Assembly: GCA_947626355.1 (NCBI GenBank)
Contig: CANQRV010000002.1
Span: 1 to 64,000, forward strand
Reading direction: 5' to 3'
Length of the DNA: 64,000 nt
DNA from: an uncultured Muribaculaceae bacterium
GTDB taxonomy: Bacteria > Bacteroidota > Bacteroidia > Bacteroidales > Muribaculaceae
Numbering within the stretch: position 1 is the stretch's first letter; each line of letters begins with the position of its first letter. Positions 24,107 to 36,890 of the stretch are shown here, in pieces. Position numbers and translations under genes: made by a program. The notes below the pieces were generated by a model, which saw only the letters and a list, made by a program, of their open reading frames with translations, was not told the DNA's origin and ran no database searches.

Positions 24107-27100
24107 ATGAACTGCCTGCGCGATCTCGCCACATATCTCGGACTCAAGCGGCTGCCGGTCACCACGGCGGTGGTTCTTTTCGTGGCCTGCTGTCTGGCGC
24201 TCGCCGTCACGGCGCAGCAACAACAGAACTCTCGGCTCAAGCCTCCGCCACCTCCATTCACACCCGACATCAATCCGGCCGCCGGCCTTCCCGACAGCCT
24301 CGCCCTTCCGGCTCCGGTGGCGCCTACGCTTCCCACTGAGTATGACGATTATGTGGGGCGCGAGTACGCGGCCGACCTCTCCGACCCCTCCAACATCAAG
24401 ACGGAGATCGTCTACGATCCCGCCACCAAGCTCTACTATATCCACACCAGGCTCGGCGACAACGACATCCTCACTCCCTATACGCTCACCCCAGAGCAGT
24501 ATAACGAGATGATGACGCGCCGCGAGATGTTCGGATATTTCCAGCAGCGCAACGCGGAGAGCTTCCTTCAGAAAGACAAGGAGCCGTTCAACATCCTCGA
24601 CATGAATTTCTCGCTCGGCCCTCTCGAGAAGGTATTCGGCCCCGGCGGCGTGCGTCTCACCACGCAGGGCTCCATCCAGGTGTCGATGGGCATCAAGAGC
24701 AACAAGACCGACAACCCCGCGTTGTCGCTAAAGTCGCGTCGCAAGACCTTCTTCGATTTCGACCAGAAGATACAGGCCACCATCGCAGCCTCCGTCGGCG
24801 ACAAGATGAAGTTCAACATGACCTACAACACCGACGCGACGTTCGATTTCGACTCCAAGAACCTCAAACTCAACTATGAGGGGAAGGAAGACGAGATCAT
24901 CAAGAACATCGAGGCCGGTAATGTGAGCATGACCACCGGCTCCAGTCTGATACGCGGCGGTACGAGCCTCTTCGGTATCAAGACGAAACTCCAGTTCGGC
25001 AAGCTTACACTCACCGGGCTCGTGAGCCAGCAGAACAGCGAGTCGAAGACCGTCAATACCCAGGGCGGCGTCCAGACCACCAAATACAGCATCAAGGCCG
25101 ACAACTACGACGCGAACCGCCACTTCTTCCTCGCACAGTATTTCTACGACAACTACGACCAGTTCGCATCCCGCCTCCCGCATGTCTCATCGGGCATCAA
25201 CATCACGCGCATCGAGGTGTGGATCACCAACAAGAACAGCCGCTTCGAGGAAGCCCGAAACTTCGTCGGATTCATGGACCTCGGTGAGAATACCCGTCTC
25301 GCCAATGATTTCTGGGTGCCCGACATGTCGACTGCCGTGCCCTCCAACCAGAGCAACAACCTGCTCAGCGTGATAAAGAACGATTATCCAGGCGCCCGTG
25401 AGATCAGTCAGGTCACGCAGGTGCTCGCTCCGCTCCAGGCCTACGGCATCACAGGCGGTCGCGACTATGAGAAGGTGGAGAGCGCAAGGCTTCTGAAATC
25501 GTCGGAATATACCCTCAATTCCACTCTCGGATACATATCCCTCAAACAGGCCCTCAACACCGACGAGGTGCTTGCCGTGGCATACGAATACACCTACAAC
25601 GGCCGCGTCTATCAGGTGGGCGAGTTCTCCAGCGACATCTCCAACACCTCGCAGAGCCTCTACCTCAAGATGCTCCGCTCCACCACCGTGGCTCCAGAGC
25701 TCCCGATGTGGAAGCTGATGATGAAAAACGTCTACTCCCTCGGCGCCTACCAGCTCCAGAAGAAGAATTTCAAGCTCAATATCAAGTATCTGAGCGACAC
25801 CACCGGCACCGAGATCACTTATCTCCCCATAGGCGAGATCGCCAACCAGCCCCTGCTCCAGGTGATGAACCTCGACCGCCTTGACTCCAACCAGGAATCC
25901 AATCCCGACGGATTCTTCGATTATGTGGAGGGATACACCGTGCAGCCTTCCAACGCCAAGATCATCTTCCCGGTGGCTGAGCCTTTCGGCGCGTGGCTCG
26001 AGCGTAAGATCGGCAATCCGGAGCTCGCAGCGCAATACGTATATAAGGAGCTCTACGACTCGACGCTGGTGGTCGCCCGGCAGTTTGCCGACAAGAACAA
26101 GTATTCGCTCAGCGGCGAATACCAGGCGTCGAACGGCGCCACCATACGCCTCAACGCCATGAACGTGCCCCGCGGATCGGTAGTGGTCACCGCCGGCGGC
26201 GTCGTTCTCACCGAGAACAGCGACTATACCGTAGACTACAGCATGGGTATAGTCACCATTACCAACCAGAGCATCATAGACTCCGGCACAAACGTCAGCG
26301 TAACCCTTGAAAACCAGTCGATGTTCAGCATGCAGCGCAAGACGCTGCTCGGCCTCGACGCCCAATACCGATTCAACAAGGATTTCACCCTTGGCGGTAC
26401 TATCCTGAATTTCTCCGAAAAGGCCCTTACCGAGAAGGTGAGCATCGGCGACGAGGTGATCAACAACACCATGTGGGGCCTCAACCTCAGCTACAACAAG
26501 GAGTTCATGTGGCTCACCAACCTCATCAACAAGGTGCCCACCATCAACGCCACGGCTCCCTCGGCGTTCCGCGTCAACGCTGAGTTCGCTCAGCTCGTGC
26601 CCCATAAGCAGAAGACCGGCTCCAACAAGGGCTCATCATATATCGACGACTTCGAGAACACGCAGATCGGCCTCGACCTGCGTTCCCCATACTCGTGGTT
26701 TCTCGCCTCCACTCCCTACGATCCCGGCAGCGACCCGATGTTCCCGGAGGCGTCGCTTTCTAACAACGTCGACTACGGCAAGAACCGTGCCCTGCTCAAC
26801 TGGTACTACATCGACCGCATGTTCACCCAGAAGAACTCCTCGCTCCTTCCCGGCTACCTCAAGAACGACCTCGAGCAGCTCTCCAATCCTTACGTCAGGG
26901 AAGTCACCGTCAATGAGATCTATCCCGGCCGCGACATCAATTACGGCGAGGCAAACTATATACAGACCCTCAACCTCTCCTTCTATCCCAAGGAGCGCGG
27001 CCCTTACAACCTCGACGCCGACAATATCGACGACCAGGGAAATCTCCTCTATCCAGAGAAGCGCTGGGGGGGCATTATGCGAAAGCTCGACAACACCAAT

Positions 27101-30100
27101 TTCGAGACATCGAATGTGGAATACCTCCAGTTCTGGCTCCTCGACCCCTTCCTCGACGAGAAGAATCCAAACCGCGAGGGGGGCGATCTCTACATCAATT
27201 TCGGCGAGATCAGCGAGGACGTCCTCAAGGACGGCATGAAAAGCTATGAGAACGGTCTGCCTGTCGACGGCGACAACCAGTTCATATCAACTACGGTGTG
27301 GGGACGCGTCTCCACGCAGAACTCGCTGACCTACGCTTTCGAGAACACTCCCGACGCACGCCTGCTTCAGGACGTCGGCCTCGACGGACTCCCCGACGAG
27401 TCGGAGTTCGAGTTCGACTCATATAAGGACTATCTCGACCGGCTGCGCGCGAAGCTCCCGGCCTCAACCATCGAGACAATGCAGGCAGACCCGTTCTCGC
27501 CGATGAACGACCCTGCCGGCGACGACTACCATTTCTTCCGCAGCAACTACTACGACGACATCCGCGCCTCGATCCTCGACCGCTACAAGAGATATAACGG
27601 CGTGGAGGGCAACTCCCTCTCTCCCGACCAGAGCTCCAACCCCTATTACCAGTCGGCGCGCAGCGTCCCCGACGTGGAGGACGTCAATCAGGACAACACC
27701 CTCAATGAATACGAGAGGTATTTCGAGTATAAGGTCTCCATCCGCCCCGAAGACCTGGTGGTCGGCAAGAACCACATCACCGACGTGCAGATCTCAAACC
27801 AGCGCACGCGCGACGGCAAGTCGATAGAGGTGAGATGGTACCAGTTCAAGATTCCCCTGACCCAGCCCGACCGCGTCGTCGGCAACATCCGCGACTTCTC
27901 CACCATCCGCTTCGCGCGTATGTTCATGACCGGATTCAAGGAGACAACCCACCTTCGTTTCGCATCGCTCGAGCTCATGAGAGGGGAGTGGCGCGACTAT
28001 AAGTTCAATCTTAACAGCCGCAACGACTCACCCGCGGAGGGCGAGCTCGACATGTCGGTGGTCAATATCGAGGAGAACGACCAGCGCGAACCCGTCAACT
28101 ACGTGCTCCCTCCGGGCGTCGACCGTATCCAGGACCCCGGCCAGAGTCAGGCCACCCAGCTCAACGAGCAGTCGCTCTCCCTCAAGGTCACCGGTCTCCA
28201 GCCCGGAGACGCAAGAGGCATCTATAAGAACACGCAGCTCGACCTGCGCATATACCGACGTCTCCAGATGTGGGTACATGCCGAGGCCCTCATCGACAAC
28301 ATCACCAACACACGCAACGGAGACCTCGCGCTCTTCGTGCGTCTCGGCTCCGATGTGAAAAACAATTATTACGAGTACGAGATACCCCTCGACCTCACTC
28401 CGCCGTCGAACGACTACAATAACTTCAACAGCGCCGACCGTGCGAAGGTATGGCCTATCAACAATTTCCTCAACGTGCCCTTCGAGGTCTTCACCGACCT
28501 GAAGACAGAGCGCAACCGCGCAAAGAGCGAGGGTGCCGACGGCGTGGGCTACGGTGTGCTCTATTCCCATCTCGACCCCGACAACGACCGCAACACGGTC
28601 TCCGTGCTCGGCAACCCAAGTCTCAGCGACGTCAGGGTGATGCTTATCGGTATCCGAAATAAGTCGAACTCCGTGAAAGACGGCACCATCTGGGTCAACG
28701 AGCTTAAGGTGACCGAATTCAATGAGGACGGCGGATGGGCGCTCAAGACCAACATGAACCTCTCGGTCAGTGACCTGGCCATGGTCAACTTCACATACAA
28801 CAAGGAGACCGCCGGTTTCGGCGGCGTCGACCAGGGACTCTCGCAGCGCCGACTCGACGACTACGAGCAATACAACCTCGCGGTGCAGGGCGATGTGGGC
28901 AAGCTCCTCCCCGAAAAGGCACAGCTGCAGGCCCCCGTCTACTACTCGCTCTCGAAAGACAAGGTGACACCCAAATACAACCCGCTCGACCAGGACATCC
29001 TCCTCAAGGATGCCCTCGACGCCGCAGTGACCAAACACGAGAAAGACTCAATCAAGAGCTTCGCGCTCACCACCAAGCGCGTGGAGAGTTTCTCGGTATC
29101 AGGCCTCCGCTTCAATGTAAAGAGCAAGAATCCGATGCCATGGGATCCGGCCAACTTCACCGTCTCATTCTCTTTCAACAAGCAGAAGGACGTCGATCCT
29201 ACTACCGAATATGAGGTCACCAACGACTATCGTGGCAGCTTCCAGTATTCCTACAGCCCTTATGTCAAGGGCTGGAAGCCGTTCTCCTTCATAAAGGGTA
29301 AGGGGAAGACCGCGAAGTGGCTCCGCGACTGGGAGCTAAACTGGCTCTTCAACAACCTCACTTTCTACACCAGCATGACCCGCTACTACTATGAGCAGCA
29401 GACACGCAGCGAGGTCGACATGAATTTCCAGCTCCCCGTGCAGGTCAGCAAGAATTTCCTCTGGGACCGCCAGCTCAGCCTCACATGGAATTTCACCCAG
29501 TCGCTCAACTTCTCCTTCTCAAGCAACACTACTGCAAGAATCGAGGAGACGGTCGGCGCCGTCAACAAGCGTCTGTTCCCCGACAAATACCGCGACTGGA
29601 AGGATACCGTATGGTCGAGCATCAAGGGGCTCGGCACCCCCTGGAACTACAATCAGACGTTTACCGGTTCCTACCGCGCCCCCTTCAACAAGATAGCATT
29701 CCTCGACTACCTGACCGCCAACGTGACCTACAATTCCACCTACAAGTGGGACAAGGGCGCCACCGTCGACGGCCTCTATCTCGGCAACAGCATCCAGAAT
29801 CAGTCGACCTGGAACGCCGACGGTCGCCTCAATTTCGAGACACTGTTCAATAAGTCGAAATATCTCCAGGAGATCAACAAGCGCTTTTCCTCCTCGCAGA
29901 AGGGTAACCCGCGAAACCAGGGGCGCAATAAGGACAACACCCCGAAGACTCCCAAGAGGAACGAGCCGAAGAAATACGAGCGCGCGATGTATCTGAGCAT
30001 GGACACAACCACCACCATCCGACACAATATGCGCACCCGCAAGCTGAAGATATCCGCCACCCTCGACGACGGCACTCCCTATGTGCTCAAGACGAAGATC

Positions 30101-31624
30101 AAGGACGACAACAACATCGAGATCCTCAACCGAGACAGTGTGCTCGTGAAGATCCTTATCCGCGAGCAGTCGAAGAAGGAGAGCCGCAATTTCGCCAGCG
30201 AGCTGGCCGCGTATTCGCTCCGCTTCCTCATGATGCCGCGCACCCTGTCCATCCGCTGGCGCAACAGCCATTCGCTCAACCTCCCGCAGTTCTCGCCCAA
30301 TATCGGCGATGTCTTCGGACAGTCCACCAAGTATGGTCCCATGTCGCCGGGTCTCGACTTCGCGTTCGGCTTCTTCGACGAGAGCTACGTCAACAAGGCC
30401 CTCGACCGGGGCTGGCTCATCACCAACTCCGAGCAGACCTCGCCGGCTATCTGGAACCAGGGCCAGGAGTTCAACTTCGAGCTCACACTCGAGCCGATCC
30501 GGGGACTGAAGGTGACGCTCACCTCCAACCTCACCGACAACAAGACGCGTCAGATGCAGTTTATGTTTGCCGGCATGCCTACGTCGCATTCCGGATCATA
30601 TACCCGCACCCACATAGCGCTCGCCTCGGCCCTCAAGGGCAGCAACGCGGAAGACGGCTACAGCTCGGAGGCTTTCAGCAAGTTCCTTTCCTACATACCC
30701 GTCATCGCCGAGAGGGTGCAGGGGCAGTATGACGGAATGTCATATCCCACCACCGGCTTCATGGAGGGCAACGCTCTCGGCGGCACTCCTTTCAATCCCC
30801 AGAACGGTGTCGTTTCCTCTACGAGCAGCGACGTGCTGATTCCGGCCTTCATCGCCGCCTACAGCGGCTACGACCCCCATAAGGTGACTCTCCAGCATTT
30901 CCCGGGTCTCGAATCGATGCGCCCCAACTGGAAGGTGACCTACGACGGTTTCCTCCAGATGGGCAACATGAGCAAATGGTTCAAGGCGTTCACCCTCAAC
31001 CACGCCTATCAGTGCACCTACTCTATCGGTTCTTATTCGAGCTACATGAACTGGGTGAGCGTCGGCGGTGACCTCGGCTTCATCCAGAACGAGCTCACCC
31101 AGATGCCGGTGCCGTCGTCGCCCTTCAACATCTCCTCTGTGGCCATCACCGAGAAATTCGCGCCGCTGATCGGAGTGACATTCACGCTCCACAACGACAT
31201 GACGTTCAATGCCGAATACCGCGATGCACGCACCCTGAACCTCAACTCCTCGGCCGGTCAGATTGTGGAGACCACCAGCAAGCAGTTCTCCATAGGCGCC
31301 GGCTACAAGATCGCCAATTTCAACAAGATCATAAAGATCGGCAGCCAGCAGGGCAACACCAACAATGACCTCTCGATCAATCTCGATGTGGCGCTCAGCA
31401 ACAACCAGAGCCTGATCCGCAAGATCGAGACAGCCTACACCCAGGCCACTCAGGGCACGAAGACCTTTTCAATCAATTTCATGGCCAGCTATCAGATGAG
31501 CCGCCGTCTCACGGTATCGGCCTTCTTCGACCATCAGGTCAACACGCCGCTCGTCTCCAACGCCTCCTATCCGACCTCCAACTCCAACTACGGCATCGCC
31601 TTCAACCTCTCCCTCGCCCGCTGA
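24107..31624 (+). CDS. sprA: T9SS outer-membrane translocon protein SprA/Sov
   Basis: A 2505-residue outer-membrane protein, the giant single-chain beta-barrel that forms the protein-conducting pore of the type IX secretion system. A signal segment (TTAVVLFVACCLALAVTA) is followed by a proline-rich stretch and Sov/SprA-type blocks (YNTDATFDFDSKNLKLNYEGKEDEIIKNIEAGNVSMTTGSSLIRG; FRVNAEFAQLVPHKQKTGSNKGSSYIDDFENTQIGLDL; YLQFWLLDPFLDEKNPN). Full length and uninterrupted. It lies directly behind ruvA, an arrangement known from other Bacteroidetes. It would export the proteins with sorting tails at 7819, 11121 and 51328. The other T9SS genes (porV, gldKLMN, porT) are not in the window. Confidence 0.96.
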   Translation: MNCLRDLATYLGLKRLPVTTAVVLFVACCLALAVTAQQQQNSRLKPPPPPFTPDINPAAGLPDSLALPAPVAPTLPTEYDDYVGREYAADLSDPSNIKTEIVYDPATKLYYIHTRLGDNDILTPYTLTPEQYNEMMTRREMFGYFQQRNAESFLQKDKEPFNILDMNFSLGPLEKVFGPGGVRLTTQGSIQVSMGIKSNKTDNPALSLKSRRKTFFDFDQKIQATIAASVGDKMKFNMTYNTDATFDFDSKNLKLNYEGKEDEIIKNIEAGNVSMTTGSSLIRGGTSLFGIKTKLQFGKLTLTGLVSQQNSESKTVNTQGGVQTTKYSIKADNYDANRHFFLAQYFYDNYDQFASRLPHVSSGINITRIEVWITNKNSRFEEARNFVGFMDLGENTRLANDFWVPDMSTAVPSNQSNNLLSVIKNDYPGAREISQVTQVLAPLQAYGITGGRDYEKVESARLLKSSEYTLNSTLGYISLKQALNTDEVLAVAYEYTYNGRVYQVGEFSSDISNTSQSLYLKMLRSTTVAPELPMWKLMMKNVYSLGAYQLQKKNFKLNIKYLSDTTGTEITYLPIGEIANQPLLQVMNLDRLDSNQESNPDGFFDYVEGYTVQPSNAKIIFPVAEPFGAWLERKIGNPELAAQYVYKELYDSTLVVARQFADKNKYSLSGEYQASNGATIRLNAMNVPRGSVVVTAGGVVLTENSDYTVDYSMGIVTITNQSIIDSGTNVSVTLENQSMFSMQRKTLLGLDAQYRFNKDFTLGGTILNFSEKALTEKVSIGDEVINNTMWGLNLSYNKEFMWLTNLINKVPTINATAPSAFRVNAEFAQLVPHKQKTGSNKGSSYIDDFENTQIGLDLRSPYSWFLASTPYDPGSDPMFPEASLSNNVDYGKNRALLNWYYIDRMFTQKNSSLLPGYLKNDLEQLSNPYVREVTVNEIYPGRDINYGEANYIQTLNLSFYPKERGPYNLDADNIDDQGNLLYPEKRWGGIMRKLDNTNFETSNVEYLQFWLLDPFLDEKNPNREGGDLYINFGEISEDVLKDGMKSYENGLPVDGDNQFISTTVWGRVSTQNSLTYAFENTPDARLLQDVGLDGLPDESEFEFDSYKDYLDRLRAKLPASTIETMQADPFSPMNDPAGDDYHFFRSNYYDDIRASILDRYKRYNGVEGNSLSPDQSSNPYYQSARSVPDVEDVNQDNTLNEYERYFEYKVSIRPEDLVVGKNHITDVQISNQRTRDGKSIEVRWYQFKIPLTQPDRVVGNIRDFSTIRFARMFMTGFKETTHLRFASLELMRGEWRDYKFNLNSRNDSPAEGELDMSVVNIEENDQREPVNYVLPPGVDRIQDPGQSQATQLNEQSLSLKVTGLQPGDARGIYKNTQLDLRIYRRLQMWVHAEALIDNITNTRNGDLALFVRLGSDVKNNYYEYEIPLDLTPPSNDYNNFNSADRAKVWPINNFLNVPFEVFTDLKTERNRAKSEGADGVGYGVLYSHLDPDNDRNTVSVLGNPSLSDVRVMLIGIRNKSNSVKDGTIWVNELKVTEFNEDGGWALKTNMNLSVSDLAMVNFTYNKETAGFGGVDQGLSQRRLDDYEQYNLAVQGDVGKLLPEKAQLQAPVYYSLSKDKVTPKYNPLDQDILLKDALDAAVTKHEKDSIKSFALTTKRVESFSVSGLRFNVKSKNPMPWDPANFTVSFSFNKQKDVDPTTEYEVTNDYRGSFQYSYSPYVKGWKPFSFIKGKGKTAKWLRDWELNWLFNNLTFYTSMTRYYYEQQTRSEVDMNFQLPVQVSKNFLWDRQLSLTWNFTQSLNFSFSSNTTARIEETVGAVNKRLFPDKYRDWKDTVWSSIKGLGTPWNYNQTFTGSYRAPFNKIAFLDYLTANVTYNSTYKWDKGATVDGLYLGNSIQNQSTWNADGRLNFETLFNKSKYLQEINKRFSSSQKGNPRNQGRNKDNTPKTPKRNEPKKYERAMYLSMDTTTTIRHNMRTRKLKISATLDDGTPYVLKTKIKDDNNIEILNRDSVLVKILIREQSKKESRNFASELAAYSLRFLMMPRTLSIRWRNSHSLNLPQFSPNIGDVFGQSTKYGPMSPGLDFAFGFFDESYVNKALDRGWLITNSEQTSPAIWNQGQEFNFELTLEPIRGLKVTLTSNLTDNKTRQMQFMFAGMPTSHSGSYTRTHIALASALKGSNAEDGYSSEAFSKFLSYIPVIAERVQGQYDGMSYPTTGFMEGNALGGTPFNPQNGVVSSTSSDVLIPAFIAAYSGYDPHKVTLQHFPGLESMRPNWKVTYDGFLQMGNMSKWFKAFTLNHAYQCTYSIGSYSSYMNWVSVGGDLGFIQNELTQMPVPSSPFNISSVAITEKFAPLIGVTFTLHNDMTFNAEYRDARTLNLNSSAGQIVETTSKQFSIGAGYKIANFNKIIKIGSQQGNTNNDLSINLDVALSNNQSLIRKIETAYTQATQGTKTFSINFMASYQMSRRLTVSAFFDHQVNTPLVSNASYPTSNSNYGIAFNLSLAR

Positions 31625-31648
31625 CGCAAGGTGTTAATAATCAATTAA

Positions 31649-31676
31649 TGTAGGGACGCTTTTCAAAGCGTCCGCC
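31649..31676. repeat. R1 palindromic repeat, inverted copy
   Basis: TGTAGGGACGCTTTTCAAAGCGTCCGCC, the reverse complement of the 159-186 copy. It lies behind sprA, between convergent genes. Confidence 0.7.
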
Positions 31677-31702
31677 CGGCGAAAACTATCTATGGGATAT
31701 AG

Positions 31703-31732
31703 GAAAGCGGTTGACTATCATCAACCGCTTTC
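31703..31732. terminator. Bidirectional hairpin between sprA and the Omp28-like remnant
   Basis: GAAAGCGGTTGA CTATCA TCAACCGCTTTC: a perfect 12-bp stem between converging genes, with A/T-rich sides. Confidence 0.7.
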
Positions 31733-31756
31733 TCATAGGTATCTGATATTGGCAGC

Positions 31757-32428
31757 TCAATGCATGATTTTCATCGACCTCTCGCCGATTCTGACGATGA
31801 GCATTCCATTCATATAGCCGATTTCATGGCGTGATATGCCGACCGAAGCATATCCGGAATAGATCATTCGTCCGTCAGCCGTATAAACCTCGACAGCGGC
31901 ACAATTCTCAGACTCAACGAACAGCTCTCCTCCTTCAATCCATGCGCGTAAATTATTATAGGCCATGACGTCGCTGACTGCTGTCAGGTCGCGGTTGTAG
32001 TCCGTAGCCTTGACTTGCTGCGCTGCTACAACGGAGCCGTCTCCGGCATTCAGAAGCACCACCGTAACGGCTGTCTCATTGATATCCTGCACTCCGAATC
32101 CGTCATATTCCGTCTGCATCGGCATAGCGAAAGTGATAGCCTCCGATATGGCTTTGCCGTCGCTCCAGTCCTCCGGCAGCTTGTAGCCGTCGCCGTAGAA
32201 GTCGGGATATACACCCATGCCGACATGGTCAAACGCGCGGTCGGTAGGCGACACTTTCGTGTCGGGATACTCACACCAGAATTTCATGTAGGGCCACCAG
32301 GATGCGTCGGCGTTCTTCAGGAATTCCTCTTCAGTAGTACCGCTGTAGTAGTCTGACTGGAACCATTTCCTTGACGTCCCTGTCAGGTTGTCGGCGCTGA
32401 GGATTACGCAGGCATTGAGCTCAGATAT
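31757..32428 (-). pseudogene. C-terminal remnant of an Omp28-like, T9SS-tailed surface protein
   Basis: The ORF track shows 176 residues from an internal ATG, but the frame is open further upstream to 32428, reading ISELNACVILSADNLTGTSRKWFQSDYYSGTTEE before two in-frame TGA codons. The content (VILSADNLTGT, NETAVTVVLLNAGDGSVVAAQQVKA) resembles the C-terminal half of Omp28-related proteins; the last ~40 residues (AAVEVYTADGRMIYSG, then MNGMLIVRIGERSMKIMH) look like a type IX sorting tail. No start codon, signal peptide or N-terminal domain remains. Its 5' edge overlaps the end of the truncated lipoprotein gene at 32404-32679, which points to a deletion joining two genes. Confidence 0.65.
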
Positions 32429-32679
32429 TCATCATTGTCTGAGATATCGGCCAGATGAAGCATGACACCCCTGAGGGAGTCAGACTTCCTGAAGTCTTTT
32501 CTCATTGAGGCGGTCTTCGCTTCACTGAAGAGAGAGCGCATAGTCGCCACGTTGTCGCCTGAGGTGTTGCTGTGGTCATGACTGCATGCTGCGGCGGTTA
32601 TAAGGGTGACAATCGCCGGCAGTATACTGGATATGATTGACGTCAGGTTGTGTTTGGTTCGGTATCGTTTTATGGCCAT
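32404..32679 (-). pseudogene. Truncated lipoprotein, N-terminal fragment
   Basis: From the ATG at 32679 this gives 91 residues: a long signal (SSILPAIVTLITAAAC, lipobox AAAC) and a helical, basic/acidic stretch, ATMRSLFSEAKTASMRKDFRKSDSLRGVMLHLADISDNDEYLSS, which could be the first TPR-type helices of a sensor like the one at 61862. It ends abruptly in SSMPA-stop exactly where the Omp28-like fragment begins in another frame. The ORF-track start at 33018 is spurious because it reads through the thioredoxin-like gene. A short intact lipoprotein is the alternative. Confidence 0.5.
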
Positions 32680-32815
32680 GACAGCCACAAAGGTAACACT
32701 TTTTTGCTGCATGACGGCAATAGATGACAAAAATAATATGGGCATTCTGTGGCCAGTCCATGAAAAAGCCGCCGGCTGCGGGCCGGCGGCTTGCGTCAGA
32801 CACTGTCTGAGTCTA

Positions 32816-33280
32816 TCATATGAGATGGAGAGTCGATTTGTCGGGGTTGACGGCCTGAAGGCGTCCGTAACTGTCGATGAGGAAGCTTCTGCATCCCGAC
32901 GCTGTCTGGTAGTCGGCCAGAGCGTCCTTGCGGATGTCTTCACTGTAATAGGCCTTTCCATTGTCGATGCCGTCGATCGCCATGATCTCGCGGGCCAGAT
33001 CGCTGTCGGCATCCACACATATCGCCACGAAATTCAGCCGTCCGCCGGAAGCGGCGGCAAGGTCGGAATACTCTTTATTGCGCAGACGTGAGGCCGCATC
33101 CTGCGCCGACCAGAAATTGATGATGGTTGGAAAGTCAGTTTTGCTCGGGAGAGTCGATTTGTCGCTTAGCCTTATTGCCGGGACGCTGTCGCCGGGCTCC
33201 ATGGAGCCGCTGAAGAGAGGTGTAGACGAGGAGAGAAACAGCATCGCTGCAAGTGCCAGGAAAAAACTTTTGAATTTCAC
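32816..33280 (-). CDS. Thioredoxin-like (TlpA-fold) exported protein lacking CxxC
   Basis: A 154-residue protein with a signal peptide (MKFKSFFLALAAMLFLSSSTPLFSG) and a TlpA/AhpC-like fold: GDSVPAIRLSDKSTLPSKTDFPTIINFWSAQDAASRLRNKEYSDLAA, then RLNFVAICVDAD and GCRSFLIDSYGRLQAVNPD. At the active-site position, normally WCxxC, it has WSAQDAAS, so no dithiol chemistry is possible there. Two remaining cysteines (AICVDAD, SGCRSF) are not in redox positions. It may be a binding or scaffold protein of the cell envelope. It stands alone on the minus strand. Confidence 0.65.
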   Translation of the reverse strand: MKFKSFFLALAAMLFLSSSTPLFSGSMEPGDSVPAIRLSDKSTLPSKTDFPTIINFWSAQDAASRLRNKEYSDLAAASGGRLNFVAICVDADSDLAREIMAIDGIDNGKAYYSEDIRKDALADYQTASGCRSFLIDSYGRLQAVNPDKSTLHLI

Positions 33281-33605
33281 AATTTATTAAATTAGTTACA
33301 CAATAGCCGCCAGACCTTCCCTCGGGAAGGCGATTCATGATTGAACGCGGCGTTAATTAACTCTGGCCCGGAGACTACGGAAGGATGTCTCCGTCATCAG
33401 CATGATGGTCAGGCATGAATCCGCACGGATTCATAAATGCCCATACGTATATATAACGCCGTTGGGGGGCGGATAGTTTATAAAAGATGTTTTTTAACAT
33501 ATTTCTGGCGTGATCAGCGCCCTCCGGGCTTCAACGTTAAAAAGCGGCCCCGCGTCGAGCTTGTCGACGCGGGGCCTGTGGATGGTTGAGTTATGAAACC
33601 TGTGC
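33281..33605. other. Intergenic stretch between clpB and the thioredoxin-like gene
   Basis: No ORF or RNA gene is supported. It contains two short perfect inverted repeats, CCTTCCC-TC-GGGAAGG near 33315-33330 and ATGAATCCG-CA-CGGATTCAT at 33415-33434, and at the right end the clpB terminator. The remainder presumably holds the promoter of the thioredoxin-like gene, but I cannot point to a clear -7 box. Confidence 0.5.
33546..33576 (-). terminator. clpB terminator
   Basis: GGCCCCGCGTCGA GCTTG TCGACGCGGGGCC, a perfect 13-bp stem 30 bases past the clpB stop; the minus-strand side continues GCTTTTTAACG, giving a U-run. Confidence 0.85.
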
Positions 33606-36203
<2,598 letters not shown>

Positions 36204-36349
36204 ATATAGGATTTTTGGTTGTTTGCTCCTTTTGATTTTTAAAATATTAACAATTGTGGCGCAATTTGGTTGAAAATATCCCGCATTTATAACAATCCCG
36301 CCTCTTCGGGAGTTACTATTACAGAACCCAAATCAATTAATGTTATAAT

Positions 36350-36850
36350 ATGAAGACATTTGCTTATTCAGGAGTAATCCTCGCGACCCTCTGTCTGGCC
36401 TCTTGCGGAGGCGGGGGAGAGAAGAAAGAAGCCAGGGCTGTCGACGACGACGCGTTCTACGCCACACAGCCCGTGCGCAGCGGCATCTACCGCGCTGTCG
36501 ATTTCGACATCGCCGGCGGCAAGGAGGAGCGGAAGGGGCATTTCGACGGCCGCGTCATGATGGCGCTCAGCCCCGAGCAGTCAGGTATGTATATATATGA
36601 AAACGGCAACCGAGTGAAGCTCGACTACAGCATCATGCTCTCAGCGCCGTTTGCCAAGACTGACAGCGTCTACTCCACGACCGACGCGAAAGGGCGTCCC
36701 GTCACCATCTCCACCGACAGCACTGTCTACGTGCTCGCATTCGAGAAGGGCAAGGAGACCATACGCATCGGCTTCGAGTCCAAGCCTATGTCTACCACCT
36801 CAGCTTCCGATATGTGGACGAAAATCAGCGACCGCCTTTCAAAAAAATGA
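36350..36850 (+). CDS. Hypothetical lipoprotein
   Basis: A 166-residue exported lipoprotein: signal VILATLCLASCGGGG with lipobox LASC. The mature part (RSGIYRAVDFDIAGGKEERKGHFDGRVMMALSPEQSGMYIYENGNRVKLDY) reads as a small beta-rich domain with a conserved-looking FDGR segment, but I do not recognise the family. It stands alone between clpB (divergent) and the ROK kinase, which has its own promoter. Confidence 0.75.
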   Translation: MKTFAYSGVILATLCLASCGGGGEKKEARAVDDDAFYATQPVRSGIYRAVDFDIAGGKEERKGHFDGRVMMALSPEQSGMYIYENGNRVKLDYSIMLSAPFAKTDSVYSTTDAKGRPVTISTDSTVYVLAFEKGKETIRIGFESKPMSTTSASDMWTKISDRLSKK

Positions 36851-36890
36851 TTTTGCGGCCGTTTTAGGTTGTTTTCTTAAAAATAAATCT

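Noticed and set aside
25187-26605. 472-codon minus-strand ORF
   Set aside because: Antisense to sprA, rich in Val/Glu/His; no signal of an independent gene.
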